Both the position numbers and the translations under genes were made by a program. Positions 7,741 through 16,367 of a stretch of 54,274 nucleotides of DNA are shown piece by piece. The stretch's first letter is position 1; every line of letters starts with the position of its first letter. The notes under the pieces are model-generated. The model did no database searches, was not told where the DNA came from, and saw only the letters and a list, made by a program, of their open reading frames with translations. The DNA lies in assembly GCF_905187505.1 (NCBI RefSeq), contig NZ_CAJJIC010000004.1:1-54274 (forward strand), read 5' to 3'. This stretch comes from an uncultured Mailhella sp. (GTDB lineage: Bacteria; Desulfobacterota; Desulfovibrionia; Desulfovibrionales; Desulfovibrionaceae).

Positions 7741-8631
7741 ATGGCTGTTGTGGCGTTTTTCGGACTGGGCAGCATGGGACTTCCCATGGCGGTCAATCTC
7801 TTGAAGGCCGGCCATGAAGTGCGGGTCATGGTGCATCGGAGTCCGTCCGGCCCCGAGGAGGCCGTGAGGCACGGCGCGGTGCTGGTGTCGTCCCTGAAGG
7901 ACATGCTGTCGGGAGCGGACTTCGTCATAAGCGTGGTGCCGGATGACAGGGCCGTGCTTGACGTCTATGAGAACGCTCAGTTCGGGCAGTTCGTGGAAAA
8001 GGGATGCATCGTGCTGGAAATGAGTTCCTGCACGCCCGAGGCCGTGCGCAGAGTGGAGAATCTGTGTCGTCCCCGGGGAGTGCGAGTGCTGGATGCGCCC
8101 ATTACCGGAGCAAGGCCCAAAGCCGTGGCCGGAACGCTGGTGGTGCTCGGTGCGGGGAAGGATGCGGATTTCGAGGCCGCTTCTCCCGTGCTTTCCGCCA
8201 TGGCTGAAAAGGTGTTCAGGCTCGGAGAGGTGGGAACGGGCAAGACCATCAAGGCCATGACCAATCTGCTGGGAGCCGTGAATCTTGCGGCCGTGGGAGA
8301 ATTCTACCGCTTTGCCTCCGCGCTGGGGCTGGACATGGAAACCCTTGCGGCAGTGACTCGGGAAAGCGCCGGAGGATCCACGCAGTTTTCCCGCAACTTT
8401 GGCCGCATGGTGAAGGGCGATTATGAGCCCGTGTTCACGCTGGGGCTCATGCTCAAGGACATGGAAATAGCCATGAGGTGCGCTGCCGGACATCCCGGGC
8501 TCCATATGCCTCTGGCGGAATGCGCCGTGGCGCTGTATCGCGGGGCATCCGCCTATGAGCAGAAGGACTGCAGCAGCATTGCCCTTGTGGATGCTCCGGC
8601 GGAGAATGAGAAACGGGGGTCAACGGCATAG
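7741..8631 (+). CDS. 3-hydroxyisobutyrate dehydrogenase-family NAD(P)-dependent oxidoreductase
   Basis: A 296-residue member of the beta-hydroxyacid dehydrogenase family, which includes 3-hydroxyisobutyrate, tartronate semialdehyde and 2-hydroxymethylglutarate dehydrogenases. The N-terminal Rossmann motif is GLGSMGLPMA (residues 8-17). The substrate-binding segment reads DAPITGARPKA instead of the usual DAPVSGG, and the catalytic-Lys region reads TGKTIKAMTNLLGAVN. These departures leave the substrate open. AGGAGG lies 5 bases before the ATG at 7741, and the permease stop is 8 bp upstream, so the genes are probably one transcript. It is the last gene of the cluster and meets a convergent terminator. 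Its likely role is oxidation or reduction of a hydroxy-acid intermediate. Confidence 0.85.
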   Translation: MAVVAFFGLGSMGLPMAVNLLKAGHEVRVMVHRSPSGPEEAVRHGAVLVSSLKDMLSGADFVISVVPDDRAVLDVYENAQFGQFVEKGCIVLEMSSCTPEAVRRVENLCRPRGVRVLDAPITGARPKAVAGTLVVLGAGKDADFEAASPVLSAMAEKVFRLGEVGTGKTIKAMTNLLGAVNLAAVGEFYRFASALGLDMETLAAVTRESAGGSTQFSRNFGRMVKGDYEPVFTLGLMLKDMEIAMRCAAGHPGLHMPLAECAVALYRGASAYEQKDCSSIALVDAPAENEKRGSTA

Positions 8632-8743
8632 AACTGCCGGTCGGAAGCTCCGGGGAAAAGTCGTCTTTCGGACTGCCGTCCGGTTTTTCGGCGGAACATG
8701 CGGCATGTCGCCTGGCGCGTGCTTCGACGGACATGAAAAATGA

Positions 8744-8794
8744 CGAGGGCGGAACTTCCTTTGCGGGAAGGTTCCGCCCTCGCGGCGTCTTTTT
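8744..8794 (+). terminator. Terminator between convergent dehydrogenase and esterase genes
   Basis: CGAGGGCGGAAC (8744-8755) pairs perfectly with GTTCCGCCCTCG (8771-8782), with TTCC/GGAA pairing extending the stem inward. TCTTTTTC follows on the plus strand at 8788-8795. It serves the plus-strand operon and may also stop the esterase transcript. Confidence 0.8.
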
Positions 8795-8869
8795 CAGGGG
8801 AGGTTCAGCGTGCTGGCAGGACTGTTTCCGGGCGGACGGGGGAGCACGTCTGTCCGCACGGGCCGGGGC

Positions 8870-10405
8870 TTACTTCAGCGGCATGTTCCCGCGTTCCGTC
8901 TTCCACGGATCCGAGACTTCCTTGCTTTCGGCGTTGAAGCGCATGGTCATGCGGCGATCAAGGTCGAAGGGCGTCCATCCGGGATTGCCGGTGGTGGCGA
9001 ATTTCACCCATGCGCTGTGCATGGCCTGAGCCAGAGAATCCGGGGGATTGGTGCCGAGGGTGCTCTTGATGCGCGGGGAGTCCTTGTGCAGGCTCTTGAA
9101 CACGAAGGGCACGTCCACGCTGTGAGCCGCGCCGAGTCTGCCGTTGGCGGCATCGCTCTTCCATGCGAAGGAGTAGGCCCATACCTTGCCGCCGGCTTTG
9201 GCCTGGCTTTCCAGAACCTTGTTGGCGGCCATGCGGAATACGAAGTCGGACTGAAGGGCGGTGAATATTTCGCCGGCGGTCTGTCCGCGTCCGGCCTTGC
9301 GGTAGCGGTCCGCGATGTCGGCGGGGAAGCCGGTGGAGTCGATGAAGCCCTTGACCGCGCCGTCGCCGATCTTGTCGATGGCGCCGCTCGGCACGGTGTA
9401 GAGCCGCCATTCTTCTTCAGCACTGCCTGCCATGAGTTCGATGCCCTTTGCCGCGCCTTCGGCAATGGCGTCCACGGGGCGCTTCATGAGTATGTCGCCG
9501 TCGTAGTAGGGCTTGAATATGGCGATGTTGCCGCCGAGCATGCGGCACCATTCGGGCTTCTTGTTCTGCGCGGCAATGAAAGCGGAGAAGGTAAGCAGCT
9601 TTTCGGGCGAAAGGGCGGCCACGGCTTCGCGGCTGTCCTCGATGCCGTAGAAGTCGAGCAGGGCGGCGGAAACCTTGGAGGCCAGCGCGGCGTCGTATTG
9701 CGCCAGAGCTGCGGGGCTCTGGAGAATGGCGCGGCGGAAAAGTCCCTTCGTCTTGTCGGAGGAGATGAGGGAGGTGATGTGCGTGGCGCCGGCGGACTGG
9801 CCGAACACCGTGACGTTGTCGGGATCGCCGCCGAAGGCCGCAATGTTCTCCTGCACCCAGCGCAGGGCGAACATCATGTCGCGCAGGGCGAGGTTGGAGG
9901 GAACGCCCTTGATCTTGAGGAAACCGTCCACGTTCACGCGGTAGTTGATGGTGACGAGCACGACGCCGTCCTGCGCAAAGGCCGTTCCGTCGAAGCGCAC
10001 GTCGTTGTTGTCGCAGCGGGTGCTGCCGCCGCCGGGAATGTAGACCATGACGGGGCACTTGGTCTTGCCGGGGGCGGGGCTCCAGATGTTCAGGCGCAGG
10101 CAGTCACCGCCGCCGAGGGGCTTGTTCTTGCCGTCGGGCTGCAGCGGAATGTCGCCGAACTTGACCGTGTCGAGCACGCCGCTCCAGGCCTGCACGGGCT
10201 CGGGCAGGGCAAGACGGTATTTTCCCTCATACGGGGGCATGCCGCAGGGAACGCCCCTGAAGACGTGCACGCCGTCCATGACAAGAGCGCGCACGCTTCC
10301 TTTGGCCGTCTTTACCACGGGGCCTTCCGTGGCATGGGCATGAAAGGGCATGGCGCTCATGAGTGCCATGGCCGCGCTTCCGTATAAAAACTGACGTCTG
10401 TTCAT
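8870..10405 (-). CDS. Tat-exported type-B carboxylesterase
   Basis: A 511-residue carboxylesterase (cholinesterase/para-nitrobenzyl esterase family), which hydrolyses carboxylic esters. The N terminus MNRRQFLYGSAAMALMSAMP carries a twin-arginine motif (RRQFL), then a hydrophobic stretch and an AHA-like cleavage site near residue 25, so a folded periplasmic enzyme is predicted. The family marker GDCLRLNIW lies at 100-108, the oxyanion GGG at 125-127 and the nucleophile elbow GQSAG with S204. A Glu (GSAEEEW) and a His (GAAHSVDVPF) are candidates for the rest of the triad. CAGGAG lies 6 bases before the start. Its upstream region carries the 13-base box shared with two flavin-reductase operons. 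Substrates could include plant phenolic esters; that is inference only. Confidence 0.88.
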   Translation of the reverse strand: MNRRQFLYGSAAMALMSAMPFHAHATEGPVVKTAKGSVRALVMDGVHVFRGVPCGMPPYEGKYRLALPEPVQAWSGVLDTVKFGDIPLQPDGKNKPLGGGDCLRLNIWSPAPGKTKCPVMVYIPGGGSTRCDNNDVRFDGTAFAQDGVVLVTINYRVNVDGFLKIKGVPSNLALRDMMFALRWVQENIAAFGGDPDNVTVFGQSAGATHITSLISSDKTKGLFRRAILQSPAALAQYDAALASKVSAALLDFYGIEDSREAVAALSPEKLLTFSAFIAAQNKKPEWCRMLGGNIAIFKPYYDGDILMKRPVDAIAEGAAKGIELMAGSAEEEWRLYTVPSGAIDKIGDGAVKGFIDSTGFPADIADRYRKAGRGQTAGEIFTALQSDFVFRMAANKVLESQAKAGGKVWAYSFAWKSDAANGRLGAAHSVDVPFVFKSLHKDSPRIKSTLGTNPPDSLAQAMHSAWVKFATTGNPGWTPFDLDRRMTMRFNAESKEVSDPWKTERGNMPLK

Positions 10406-10513
10406 GTGAAGCTCCTGAAATTCGATGGTTGAAAGGCGAGTATCCGTACAGGAGAAGGAACGGATTTCGTTATTCAGACAAATCAGAAGACCTCAAAAAA
10501 ATAAAGCTCAAAA

Positions 10514-10536
10514 TTTCACATTGTTGTTCAATGAAA
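10514..10536 (-). promoter_or_regulatory. Candidate operator, third copy of the TTGTTyrATGAAA box
   Basis: The plus strand reads TTGTTCAATGAAA at 10524-10536, matching the boxes at 21027-21039 and 25278-25290 in the same orientation relative to the downstream minus-strand gene. It is part of a dyad, TTTCACATTG (10514-10523) against CAATGAAA (10529-10536). It lies about 125 bp before the esterase start. A LysR-type regulator is a candidate binder. Confidence 0.5.
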
Positions 10537-10795
10537 GGCAACAAGTCGAAAAGAATTCCGATATGATGGCTCTGAAGTTCATGCTCAGGGGGATGAAGGA
10601 GCGTTTTCGTGGGCGTCATGCGGGAAGAAAAGACACGGAATCGGGACGGAACGTTTGTTTTGGTACGGGGCTTGCATTATTTTGCACAAGTAGGGCGGAT
10701 TCAGTCTCTTGCGTCCCGTCTCGGGCAGGCCTTTTCGATTGCCGGAAAGGACGATGACCGGGAATGTCCTGAATGTTTTTCGGGAAAAGAGCATG

Positions 10796-10833
10796 AAAAA
10801 AGCGGGAGACGGCCGCAGCCGTCTCCCGCTTTT
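10796..10833 (-). terminator. serS terminator
   Basis: AAAAGCGGGAGACGGC (10798-10813) and its exact complement (10818-10833) form a 16-bp stem with a 4-base loop. The minus-strand transcript ends in a run of U. The A and T flanks also let it work in the plus direction. Confidence 0.9.
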
Positions 10834-10850
10834 GATGTCTGGCGGAGCGA

Positions 10851-12131
10851 TTACATGTCTGGCGTGATGACCTTCAGGCCGCCCATGTAGGGACGCAGCA
10901 CTTCGGGAATGACGATGGAGCCGTCTTCCTGCTGGTAGTTTTCAATGATGGCCACGAGAGAACGGCCGGTAGGCAGGCCGGAACCGTTCAGCGTATGCAC
11001 GAACTCGGGCTTGCCGCCGCCCTTGGGACGGAAGCGGATGTTGGCGCGGCGGGCCTGGAAGTCCACGCAGTTGGAGCAGGAGGAAATTTCGCGGTAGGTG
11101 TTCTGACCGGGGAGCCAGACTTCCACGTCATAGGTCTTGGCGGAGCCGAAGCCCATGTCGCCGGTGCACAGCGTGATGGTGCGGTAGGGAAGTTCCAGCT
11201 TTTCGAGCAGGATTTCCGCGCAGCGGCGCATGTGCTCCAGCTCTTCCCAGGACTTGTCGGGATGGGCGAAGCGCACCATTTCCACCTTGATGAACTGATG
11301 CTGGCGGATGAGGCCGCGCACGTCCTTACCGGCGGAACCGGCTTCGGAGCGGAAGCAGGGAGTGCCCGCGGTATAGCGCAGGGGCAGCTGATCTTCTTCA
11401 AGAATTTCGCCGGCGTGCAGGTTGGTGACGGGCACTTCTGCCGTAGGAATGAGGTAGTAGTCCCAGGCGGGCATCTTGAACAGGTCTTCCTCGAACTTGG
11501 GCAGCTGACCCGTGCCCTGCATGGTGGCGGCGTTGACCATGAAGGGCGGCAGAATTTCGGTGGCGCCGAACTCGGTGGTCTGGGTGTCGAGATAGAAGTT
11601 CATGAGGGCGCGTTCCATTCTGGCGAACACGCCGTGAGACACGCAGAAGCGGGAACCGGCGAGCTTGGCGCCGCGCTCGAAGTCGAGTCCGGTCTTTGCC
11701 GCGCCGACTTCAAAGTGCTGCTTGGGCGGGAAGGTGAATTCGCGGGGCGTGCCCCAGCGGTGGAGTTCCGGATTGTCGTTCTCGTCGAGTCCTACGGGCA
11801 CGGAGGCGTCGGGGATGTTGGGCACGCGCAGCATCCACTGATAGACCTGTTCCTTGATCTCTGAAGTTTCGGCGTCCAGTTCCTTGATGCGGTCGGAGAG
11901 CTTGCCGAGCTCGGCCACAAGAGCGGAGGCGTCTTCGCCGGAACGTTTCATGCGGGCCACTTCGGCCGACTCGGCATTGCGCTTGCTCTTGAGCGTTTCC
12001 ACTTCGGTAAGAGCCGCACGGCGGCGTTCGTCCAGCTTAAGGAAGTCGTCGACGGAAATGTTGGAATGGCGGTCGGCCAGAGCCTTGGCCACCACTTCGG
12101 GATGTTTCTGAAGAAGTTTGAGATCAAGCAT
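10851..12131 (-). CDS. serS: Seryl-tRNA synthetase
   Basis: A class II aminoacyl-tRNA synthetase charging tRNA-Ser in the cytoplasm. The 426-residue length is standard. The N terminus MLDLKLLQKHPE and the long coiled-coil tRNA-binding arm (about residues 25-110, rich in Glu/Lys/Ala) are typical. The catalytic core includes TAEVPVTNLHAGEIL, the motif 2 region CFRSEAGSAGKDVRGLIRQHQF and the motif 3 region GSGLPTGRSLVAIIENYQ near the C terminus. It has its own sigma-70 promoter (TTGACG-N17-TAGAAT) and terminator, so it is a single-gene unit separating the two halves of the carboxylate island. Confidence 0.98.
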   Translation of the reverse strand: MLDLKLLQKHPEVVAKALADRHSNISVDDFLKLDERRRAALTEVETLKSKRNAESAEVARMKRSGEDASALVAELGKLSDRIKELDAETSEIKEQVYQWMLRVPNIPDASVPVGLDENDNPELHRWGTPREFTFPPKQHFEVGAAKTGLDFERGAKLAGSRFCVSHGVFARMERALMNFYLDTQTTEFGATEILPPFMVNAATMQGTGQLPKFEEDLFKMPAWDYYLIPTAEVPVTNLHAGEILEEDQLPLRYTAGTPCFRSEAGSAGKDVRGLIRQHQFIKVEMVRFAHPDKSWEELEHMRRCAEILLEKLELPYRTITLCTGDMGFGSAKTYDVEVWLPGQNTYREISSCSNCVDFQARRANIRFRPKGGGKPEFVHTLNGSGLPTGRSLVAIIENYQQEDGSIVIPEVLRPYMGGLKVITPDM

Positions 12132-12199
12132 GGCTGATTTCCTCGAATCTGCGTGATATGCGGTAGGGCGTCATGCCCGGGCATTTGAAAGGAACGAAT

Positions 12200-12228
12200 A
12201 TTCTAGCCCGACAGCGCCGGAGCGTCAA
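12200..12228 (-). promoter_or_regulatory. Sigma-70 promoter of serS
   Basis: On the minus strand TTGACG (12228-12223) and TAGAAT (12205-12200) are separated by exactly 17 bases. The start codon at 12131 is about 65 bases downstream. Confidence 0.85.
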
Positions 12229-12248
12229 TCGCGGCCGGAAACGCGGAA

Positions 12249-12282
12249 GGCCCGCGCTTTGTCGGAGACTCGGCGCGGGCCC
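12249..12282 (-). terminator. Hairpin after the DASS permease gene
   Basis: GGCCCGCGC (12249-12257) and GCGCGGGCC (12274-12282) form a 9-bp GC stem just downstream of the permease stop on the minus strand. The following U-rich stretch is weak. Confidence 0.5.
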
Positions 12283-12307
12283 AGGAGAGCGTCGGCATGA
12301 AAGCTGC

Positions 12308-13690
12308 TTACATGATGCCGACGAAATTCCACCACGGAATGGCCACAAGGGCGAGCAGCACGCCGCAGAGAAGAGTGCGGACGGCAAGAGCGGGAATGAC
12401 GTGGGAGAGCGTCACGCGGCCGGTGATGAAGATGTAGAGGAAGTACACGGCCTCATAGGGCAGTATGTACTGATCCACGCCGTACTGGAAGGCGTAGAAG
12501 AGCGGCAGCGGGTTCATGTTCAGGGCCTGTCCGAGTTCGCCTATGGCGGGCGTGAAGGCTGCCGTGGCGGCAAGCGGGGTCAGAAGGAAGTTGACGAACA
12601 CGCCGGAGAGGTAGGCGATGAGCACGGACATGGTCTCGCCCCATCCCTGAAGCACGGGAAGCACCTGCTGTACGGCCCAGGCGTTGAAGCCCACGGCGCC
12701 GCCCACGAAGCCTATGGACATGCAGCCGGTGATGAAGATGAGGAACATGATTTCCAGCTTGCCTATGCTTTCATTGGGCAGAATGTTTATGCCGGGCATA
12801 TAGCAGAGCATGGCGAGAACGGCGAACACGAAAACCGGATCGACCTGCGTCCAGGGCTGGAGCATGAAGGCGAGCACCATGCCGGCCACCAGCACGAGAA
12901 GGATTTTTTCCTTGGTGCTCACGGGGCCGAGTTCCCTGCTGCTTTCGGCAAGGAAGGCTCGGGCATTTTCCATGGAGGTCAGGCTTTCTTTGCCCTTCAC
13001 CAGCCATACGACGCCCATGGACGCCATGGTGTAGATGACGGAGAACAGCGAGCCGTGCCAGGCATACTGCCAGAAATCCACGGTGGTGCCGTCCTTGAAG
13101 AGCATGGTGAAGGCCCAGATGAAGCTTTCGGAGGTGTGCAGGAAAAGAAACTGCGGGGCGGCTGCGGCCATGAAGGCCATGAGGATGATGGCCGAGGACA
13201 TTCTCGACTTGTGGTCGAGCTTCAGGGTGTCGACGATGCCGGAGGCAATGGCGCACAGCACGACCATGCGGGCCAGAATGGACGGCAGAACAAGGGCAAG
13301 GGCCAGTCCGCCGACGAAGAAGCCCCACATGAGCCCCATGAAGCTGCCGCCGGCAAGGGAAAGGCAGCCGAGTGCGAGACGGCGTGCGAGCCCCGTCCGG
13401 TCCATGGCCTCGCCGATGACCACGGCGGCAAAGGAAATCCACGGCAGCACCGTGGCCCACGGACCGAAAATGACTTCCATGGGAGCGACGTTGCCGAGCG
13501 TGTAGCCGAAGGTGAGCAGGGCGGCCACGCCGATGGCGGGGAACACGTTGAAGGCCCACGCCAGCACGGCCATGCTGGTCATGGCCATGAACAGGGGGGC
13601 CTTGGGAGAAATGTCGGCCGGAGCGACGAAGTAGACGATGACGGGCAGGATGAGGGTCAGGGGCCAGCGGAGCATGAGAAGAACGTTCAT
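12308..13690 (-). CDS. SLC13/DASS-type anion permease (module 1)
   Basis: A 460-residue polytopic membrane protein with about a dozen hydrophobic segments, related to the permease at 6353-7732. Both share a VxxNFLxTPLA motif in the second half and a KEKILL...KEWKII-like cytoplasmic loop before a hydrophobic stretch. The family imports carboxylates and other anions. Start 13690 (MNVLLMLRWPLTLI) was chosen because GGAG lies 7 bases upstream and the first membrane segment begins at once; the longer open frame to 13789 adds a basic, non-conserved stretch. It lies 234 bp behind the AprA-like gene on the same strand, with a strong hairpin between, so coupling with that gene is likely but expression may differ. 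Confidence 0.8.
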   Translation of the reverse strand: MNVLLMLRWPLTLILPVIVYFVAPADISPKAPLFMAMTSMAVLAWAFNVFPAIGVAALLTFGYTLGNVAPMEVIFGPWATVLPWISFAAVVIGEAMDRTGLARRLALGCLSLAGGSFMGLMWGFFVGGLALALVLPSILARMVVLCAIASGIVDTLKLDHKSRMSSAIILMAFMAAAAPQFLFLHTSESFIWAFTMLFKDGTTVDFWQYAWHGSLFSVIYTMASMGVVWLVKGKESLTSMENARAFLAESSRELGPVSTKEKILLVLVAGMVLAFMLQPWTQVDPVFVFAVLAMLCYMPGINILPNESIGKLEIMFLIFITGCMSIGFVGGAVGFNAWAVQQVLPVLQGWGETMSVLIAYLSGVFVNFLLTPLAATAAFTPAIGELGQALNMNPLPLFYAFQYGVDQYILPYEAVYFLYIFITGRVTLSHVIPALAVRTLLCGVLLALVAIPWWNFVGIM

Positions 13691-13876
13691 GAGTGTCTCC
13701 AGACGGTGACGAAGTTCCGGGCTCGCGCCGCAGGATTCCGGGAATCGGTGCTGTCGGCGTTGTTGGAAACAGGTTCGGGCATGACGCAAGGGCCTCGCGG
13801 GAGGAAGTTTCGGAATCGGAGATGCCGGACGAGGTCCTTCAGCGGGGCGGATGCGGGGTTCCGGGAGGCGGGAACG

Positions 13877-13913
13877 CTCTTCCCCGGCCTTCTTGCGAAG
13901 GACCGGGGAAGAG
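13877..13913 (-). other. Strong intercistronic hairpin between flavoprotein and permease
   Basis: CTCTTCCCCGG (13877-13887) pairs with CCGGGGAAGAG (13903-13913), and an inner CCTTC/GAAGG stem closes a 4-base loop. There is no U tract, so it looks more like an mRNA-end stabiliser or attenuator than a full terminator. Confidence 0.55.
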
Positions 13914-13924
13914 AAGGGAGAGGA

Positions 13925-15595
13925 TCAGATGAGGCGGTCGCGCCATTCGGTCTTTATGGCGTCGCCGTCCTTCCATACGCGCAGGAACTTGTCTCTCAGA
14001 AGAGGATTGGTGAAGGTGTAGTCGGAACGGATGTGGCGTCCGCGGCTTTCCTTGCGTTCTCTGGCCGAGATCATGAGGGCTTCGCCGAGATCGAGAAGGT
14101 TCACGACTTCGGCGGCGCGCATGAGCTCATGGGCGTCGGTGGCGAACATCTGCGTTTCGATTTTTTTGCGCAGGTCGCCGAGGTACTTGATGCCCGCCGT
14201 CAGCATGGTGTCCGAGCGCACGCGGTGCGGACCGCAGTCGGCGTATTCGGTCATGATCTGCTGCAGGGCGAAGTTGGCTTCCTGCCAGGACGCGCCGACC
14301 TTGCGTTCGTAGATGGCGCTGTAGAAGGCCATGCGCTCTTCGGCGTTTTCCTGGGAAATGTCGGACTGAGGCCGGGTGCGGTAGTCCGCCGCATGATGTC
14401 CGGCAATCCAGCCGTACACGGCCGCGGCGCCGATGTCGCCGCTGATGTTGCCCATCATGTCGCCCGCGGCGAAAAGTCCGCGCACGTTGCTTTCGCCGTT
14501 GATGTCGATTTCTATGCCGTTGGTGACGAGGTTGGCTTCGTACTGGCCGAATTCCACGGCGTGCTTTCCGGGATCGATGCCTTCCTTGTCCATGTAGTCC
14601 AGAAGTGCGGTGAGTCCCTCGCACTTCATGGCCCAGCGCATGTGTTCAAGGTCTTCCTTGCTTGCGCCGGAGCAGTCCATGTAGGCCGGGCCGCGGCCGC
14701 TCAGCTTGAGATCGGTGAAGGCAGAGGACCACACGTCGCTCGTCATGTCGCCGGTTTCCACGTTGGGCTTCGTGATGAACGGACCTACGGGACGGCCGTC
14801 GGGGTAGCGGTACACGCCTATCCACGTGGCCTTGCCGCAGCGGGCGAGGAAGCGCGGTCCCGCATGGCGGTAGGTCTTTTCCATGTTCACGAGATACGTG
14901 CCTATGCGCCACGCCTGCGCTATGGAATCGCCGGTGCCGGAAGGACACATGTTGGTGTTGAACATCTGACTCGGCGTGGGATCGGTGGTGAACAGACGGC
15001 TCACGTAGCCCGTGGCCGCAACCACGGCCTTGGCCTTCACCGTGATGAACGAAGGCTCGTCGCCGGACGCGTCGAGAGCCAGCACGCCGGTCACGCCATC
15101 CGCGTCGCGGAACATTTCCAGCACGGGGGCGTGGTTGAGAATCTTCACGCCGCGCTTCTTCGCCTGCTCGGTGAGCACCGCTTTCTGATTGTGGCCGTCG
15201 TACTTGAGGAAGATGCGCGGACGACCGGGATAGGCGTGGCCCTCAAAGTGATAATCGCCGGTGGGCTTCATGTTGATGCCCCAGTCGTTCCACATGTTCA
15301 CGATTTTAGGACTGGTCTCAAGAAAGCGCATGACGAGCGGAGTGTCGTTGCTGGTGGCGTTCTGACTGTCCATGAATTCGTTGTACACCACGCTGATGTC
15401 GCCGTGCTTTTCGGGAATCCAGCACAGGAAGTGATCGTTGCCCGTGGCGCCCGCGCCGCTGCGCTTCGTGTTTGCCTTGTCCAGAAGAACGACGCTCGCG
15501 CCCTTGTCCGCCGCCGCGATGGCGGCCATGAGTCCGGCTATGCCGCCGCCGATGACGGCGACGTCGGCTTCATGCTGCTGATTGAGAGGAATCAT
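13925..15595 (-). CDS. AprA-like FAD-dependent reductase (module 1)
   Basis: A 556-residue flavoprotein of the succinate dehydrogenase/fumarate reductase/adenylylsulfate reductase alpha group. The N-terminal FAD motif is VAVIGGGIAGLMAAIAAADKG (from about residue 13), and GLFAAGDMMG near the C-terminal third is the second FAD contact. No FMN-binding or heme domain is present and there is no signal peptide, so it is cytoplasmic and would take electrons from the ferredoxin-like protein directly upstream. This pairing mirrors AprA-AprB. It is probably not AprA itself: the gene lacks sat and qmo neighbours and is followed by a permease. Start 15595 has GGAGG 6 bases upstream; the open frame extends to 15646. 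Likely substrates are unsaturated or oxidised carboxylates (inference). Confidence 0.85.
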   Translation of the reverse strand: MIPLNQQHEADVAVIGGGIAGLMAAIAAADKGASVVLLDKANTKRSGAGATGNDHFLCWIPEKHGDISVVYNEFMDSQNATSNDTPLVMRFLETSPKIVNMWNDWGINMKPTGDYHFEGHAYPGRPRIFLKYDGHNQKAVLTEQAKKRGVKILNHAPVLEMFRDADGVTGVLALDASGDEPSFITVKAKAVVAATGYVSRLFTTDPTPSQMFNTNMCPSGTGDSIAQAWRIGTYLVNMEKTYRHAGPRFLARCGKATWIGVYRYPDGRPVGPFITKPNVETGDMTSDVWSSAFTDLKLSGRGPAYMDCSGASKEDLEHMRWAMKCEGLTALLDYMDKEGIDPGKHAVEFGQYEANLVTNGIEIDINGESNVRGLFAAGDMMGNISGDIGAAAVYGWIAGHHAADYRTRPQSDISQENAEERMAFYSAIYERKVGASWQEANFALQQIMTEYADCGPHRVRSDTMLTAGIKYLGDLRKKIETQMFATDAHELMRAAEVVNLLDLGEALMISARERKESRGRHIRSDYTFTNPLLRDKFLRVWKDGDAIKTEWRDRLI

Positions 15596-15665
15596 GGATG
15601 ACCTCCGGGAAATGTTGAGTGAAGAGAATTCCCTTTCGGGATGCAACGGTCGATGCGGATCCTTC

Positions 15666-15920
15666 TCAGCGGACGGGCAGGTCCCGGGGCTTCAGGGTGT
15701 CGGAATCCACATAGAGCAGCATGTGGGTGAGAGGCAGGCGCAGTTCTATGGCATGGGCGCGGCAGTCCAGCACACAGGCGTTGCAGTGCCAGCACTCGTA
15801 GGGGCGCTTCACTTCGGGAACCTTGTCCTTCTTTCTGTTGTGACTGAATACCTGCAGGGGGCAGACGTCGGCGCATACGCCGCAGCCGAGGCACTTTTCT
15901 CTGTCGATGACCGGGGGCAT
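15666..15920 (-). CDS. AprB-like 2x[4Fe-4S] ferredoxin (module 1)
   Basis: An 84-residue iron-sulfur protein. The first cluster is C10-x2-C13-x2-C16-x3-C20P and the second C43-x2-C46-x2-C49-x3-C53. The last Cys is followed by Arg instead of the usual Pro. The C-terminal about 30 residues (LRLPLTHMLLYVDSDTLKPRDLPVR) form a short tail like that of AprB-type partners. It would transfer electrons to the flavoprotein encoded 70 bp downstream. AAGGAG precedes the ATG at 15920. It leads the operon, behind a very AT-rich region. Confidence 0.88.
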   Translation of the reverse strand: MPPVIDREKCLGCGVCADVCPLQVFSHNRKKDKVPEVKRPYECWHCNACVLDCRAHAIELRLPLTHMLLYVDSDTLKPRDLPVR

Positions 15921-16367
15921 ATTCCTTCTCCTTCGCAAAAAGTGAACTTCGCGTGGTGGGCATCTTGCTCAGCGATGCGTACACTTTTTCACAAAGCGAA
16001 AAAGGAAAATATCGCGCATGCGACATTTTTTCGAAAAAAGGCAGAAAAAATTATTTTTTATGTACTACTTTGAAATAATTTATGAAATTTATTAAAAAAC
16101 GACAGCGTCGTTTTCAAAAAGGGAAAAAGCGGGCAGAAAGATACGGGCATGAGCCCGGTCGAAAAAGGGAAGGGCGGCGTTTGCCTCCGTCCTGAAGGCG
16201 GCACCGTCCTCCGGCGGGAAAGGCAAGGCCTGCACGGAAAAGTCGGAAGAGGGAAGGGAAAATGCCGAGCGGAAGAGGATCATGTTTTTTGATATTTTAT
16301 TCACGAATGACAATCGGCAAAAATCCGTCGGCAGGCGCGCGACAGGGAGACGCGTCCGAAGGAAGGA
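15921..16367. other. AT-rich promoter region of module 1, no gene seen
   Basis: 447 bases between the module 1 ferredoxin and the stop of the Crp/Fnr gene. Bases about 15980-16100 are strongly AT-rich, unlike the flanks, and contain a degenerate relative of the shared box (ATGAAAT at 16082-16088), two TGAAAT repeats 12 bp apart and an 8-bp palindrome CGCATGCG near 16015. No -35/-10 pair was convincing. The rest is GC-rich and holds nothing recognisable. Confidence 0.5.

Larger units (their letters stand above)
10406..10850. other. Upstream region of the esterase gene, no gene seen
   Basis: 445 bases between the esterase start and serS stop. The esterase-proximal part is AT-rich and contains the shared regulatory box and a partial dyad. 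The serS-proximal end holds the serS terminator. Small open frames here have no convincing ribosome site or protein-like composition. Confidence 0.6.

Noticed and set aside
12173..15601. A 1142-codon open frame on the plus strand
   Set aside because: It runs antisense to the DASS permease and AprA-like genes. Its translation is Gly/His/Ala-rich without domains, a by-product of GC-rich codon bias in the real genes.
13925..15920. Identification of module 1 as the dissimilatory adenylylsulfate reductase aprBA
   Set aside because: The size and pairing are similar, but sat and qmo genes are missing, a permease follows, and two further diverged copies lie close by.
16092..16313. A small open frame before the Crp/Fnr gene
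   Set aside because: There is no ribosome site, the composition is unlike its neighbours, and it lies in a promoter region.
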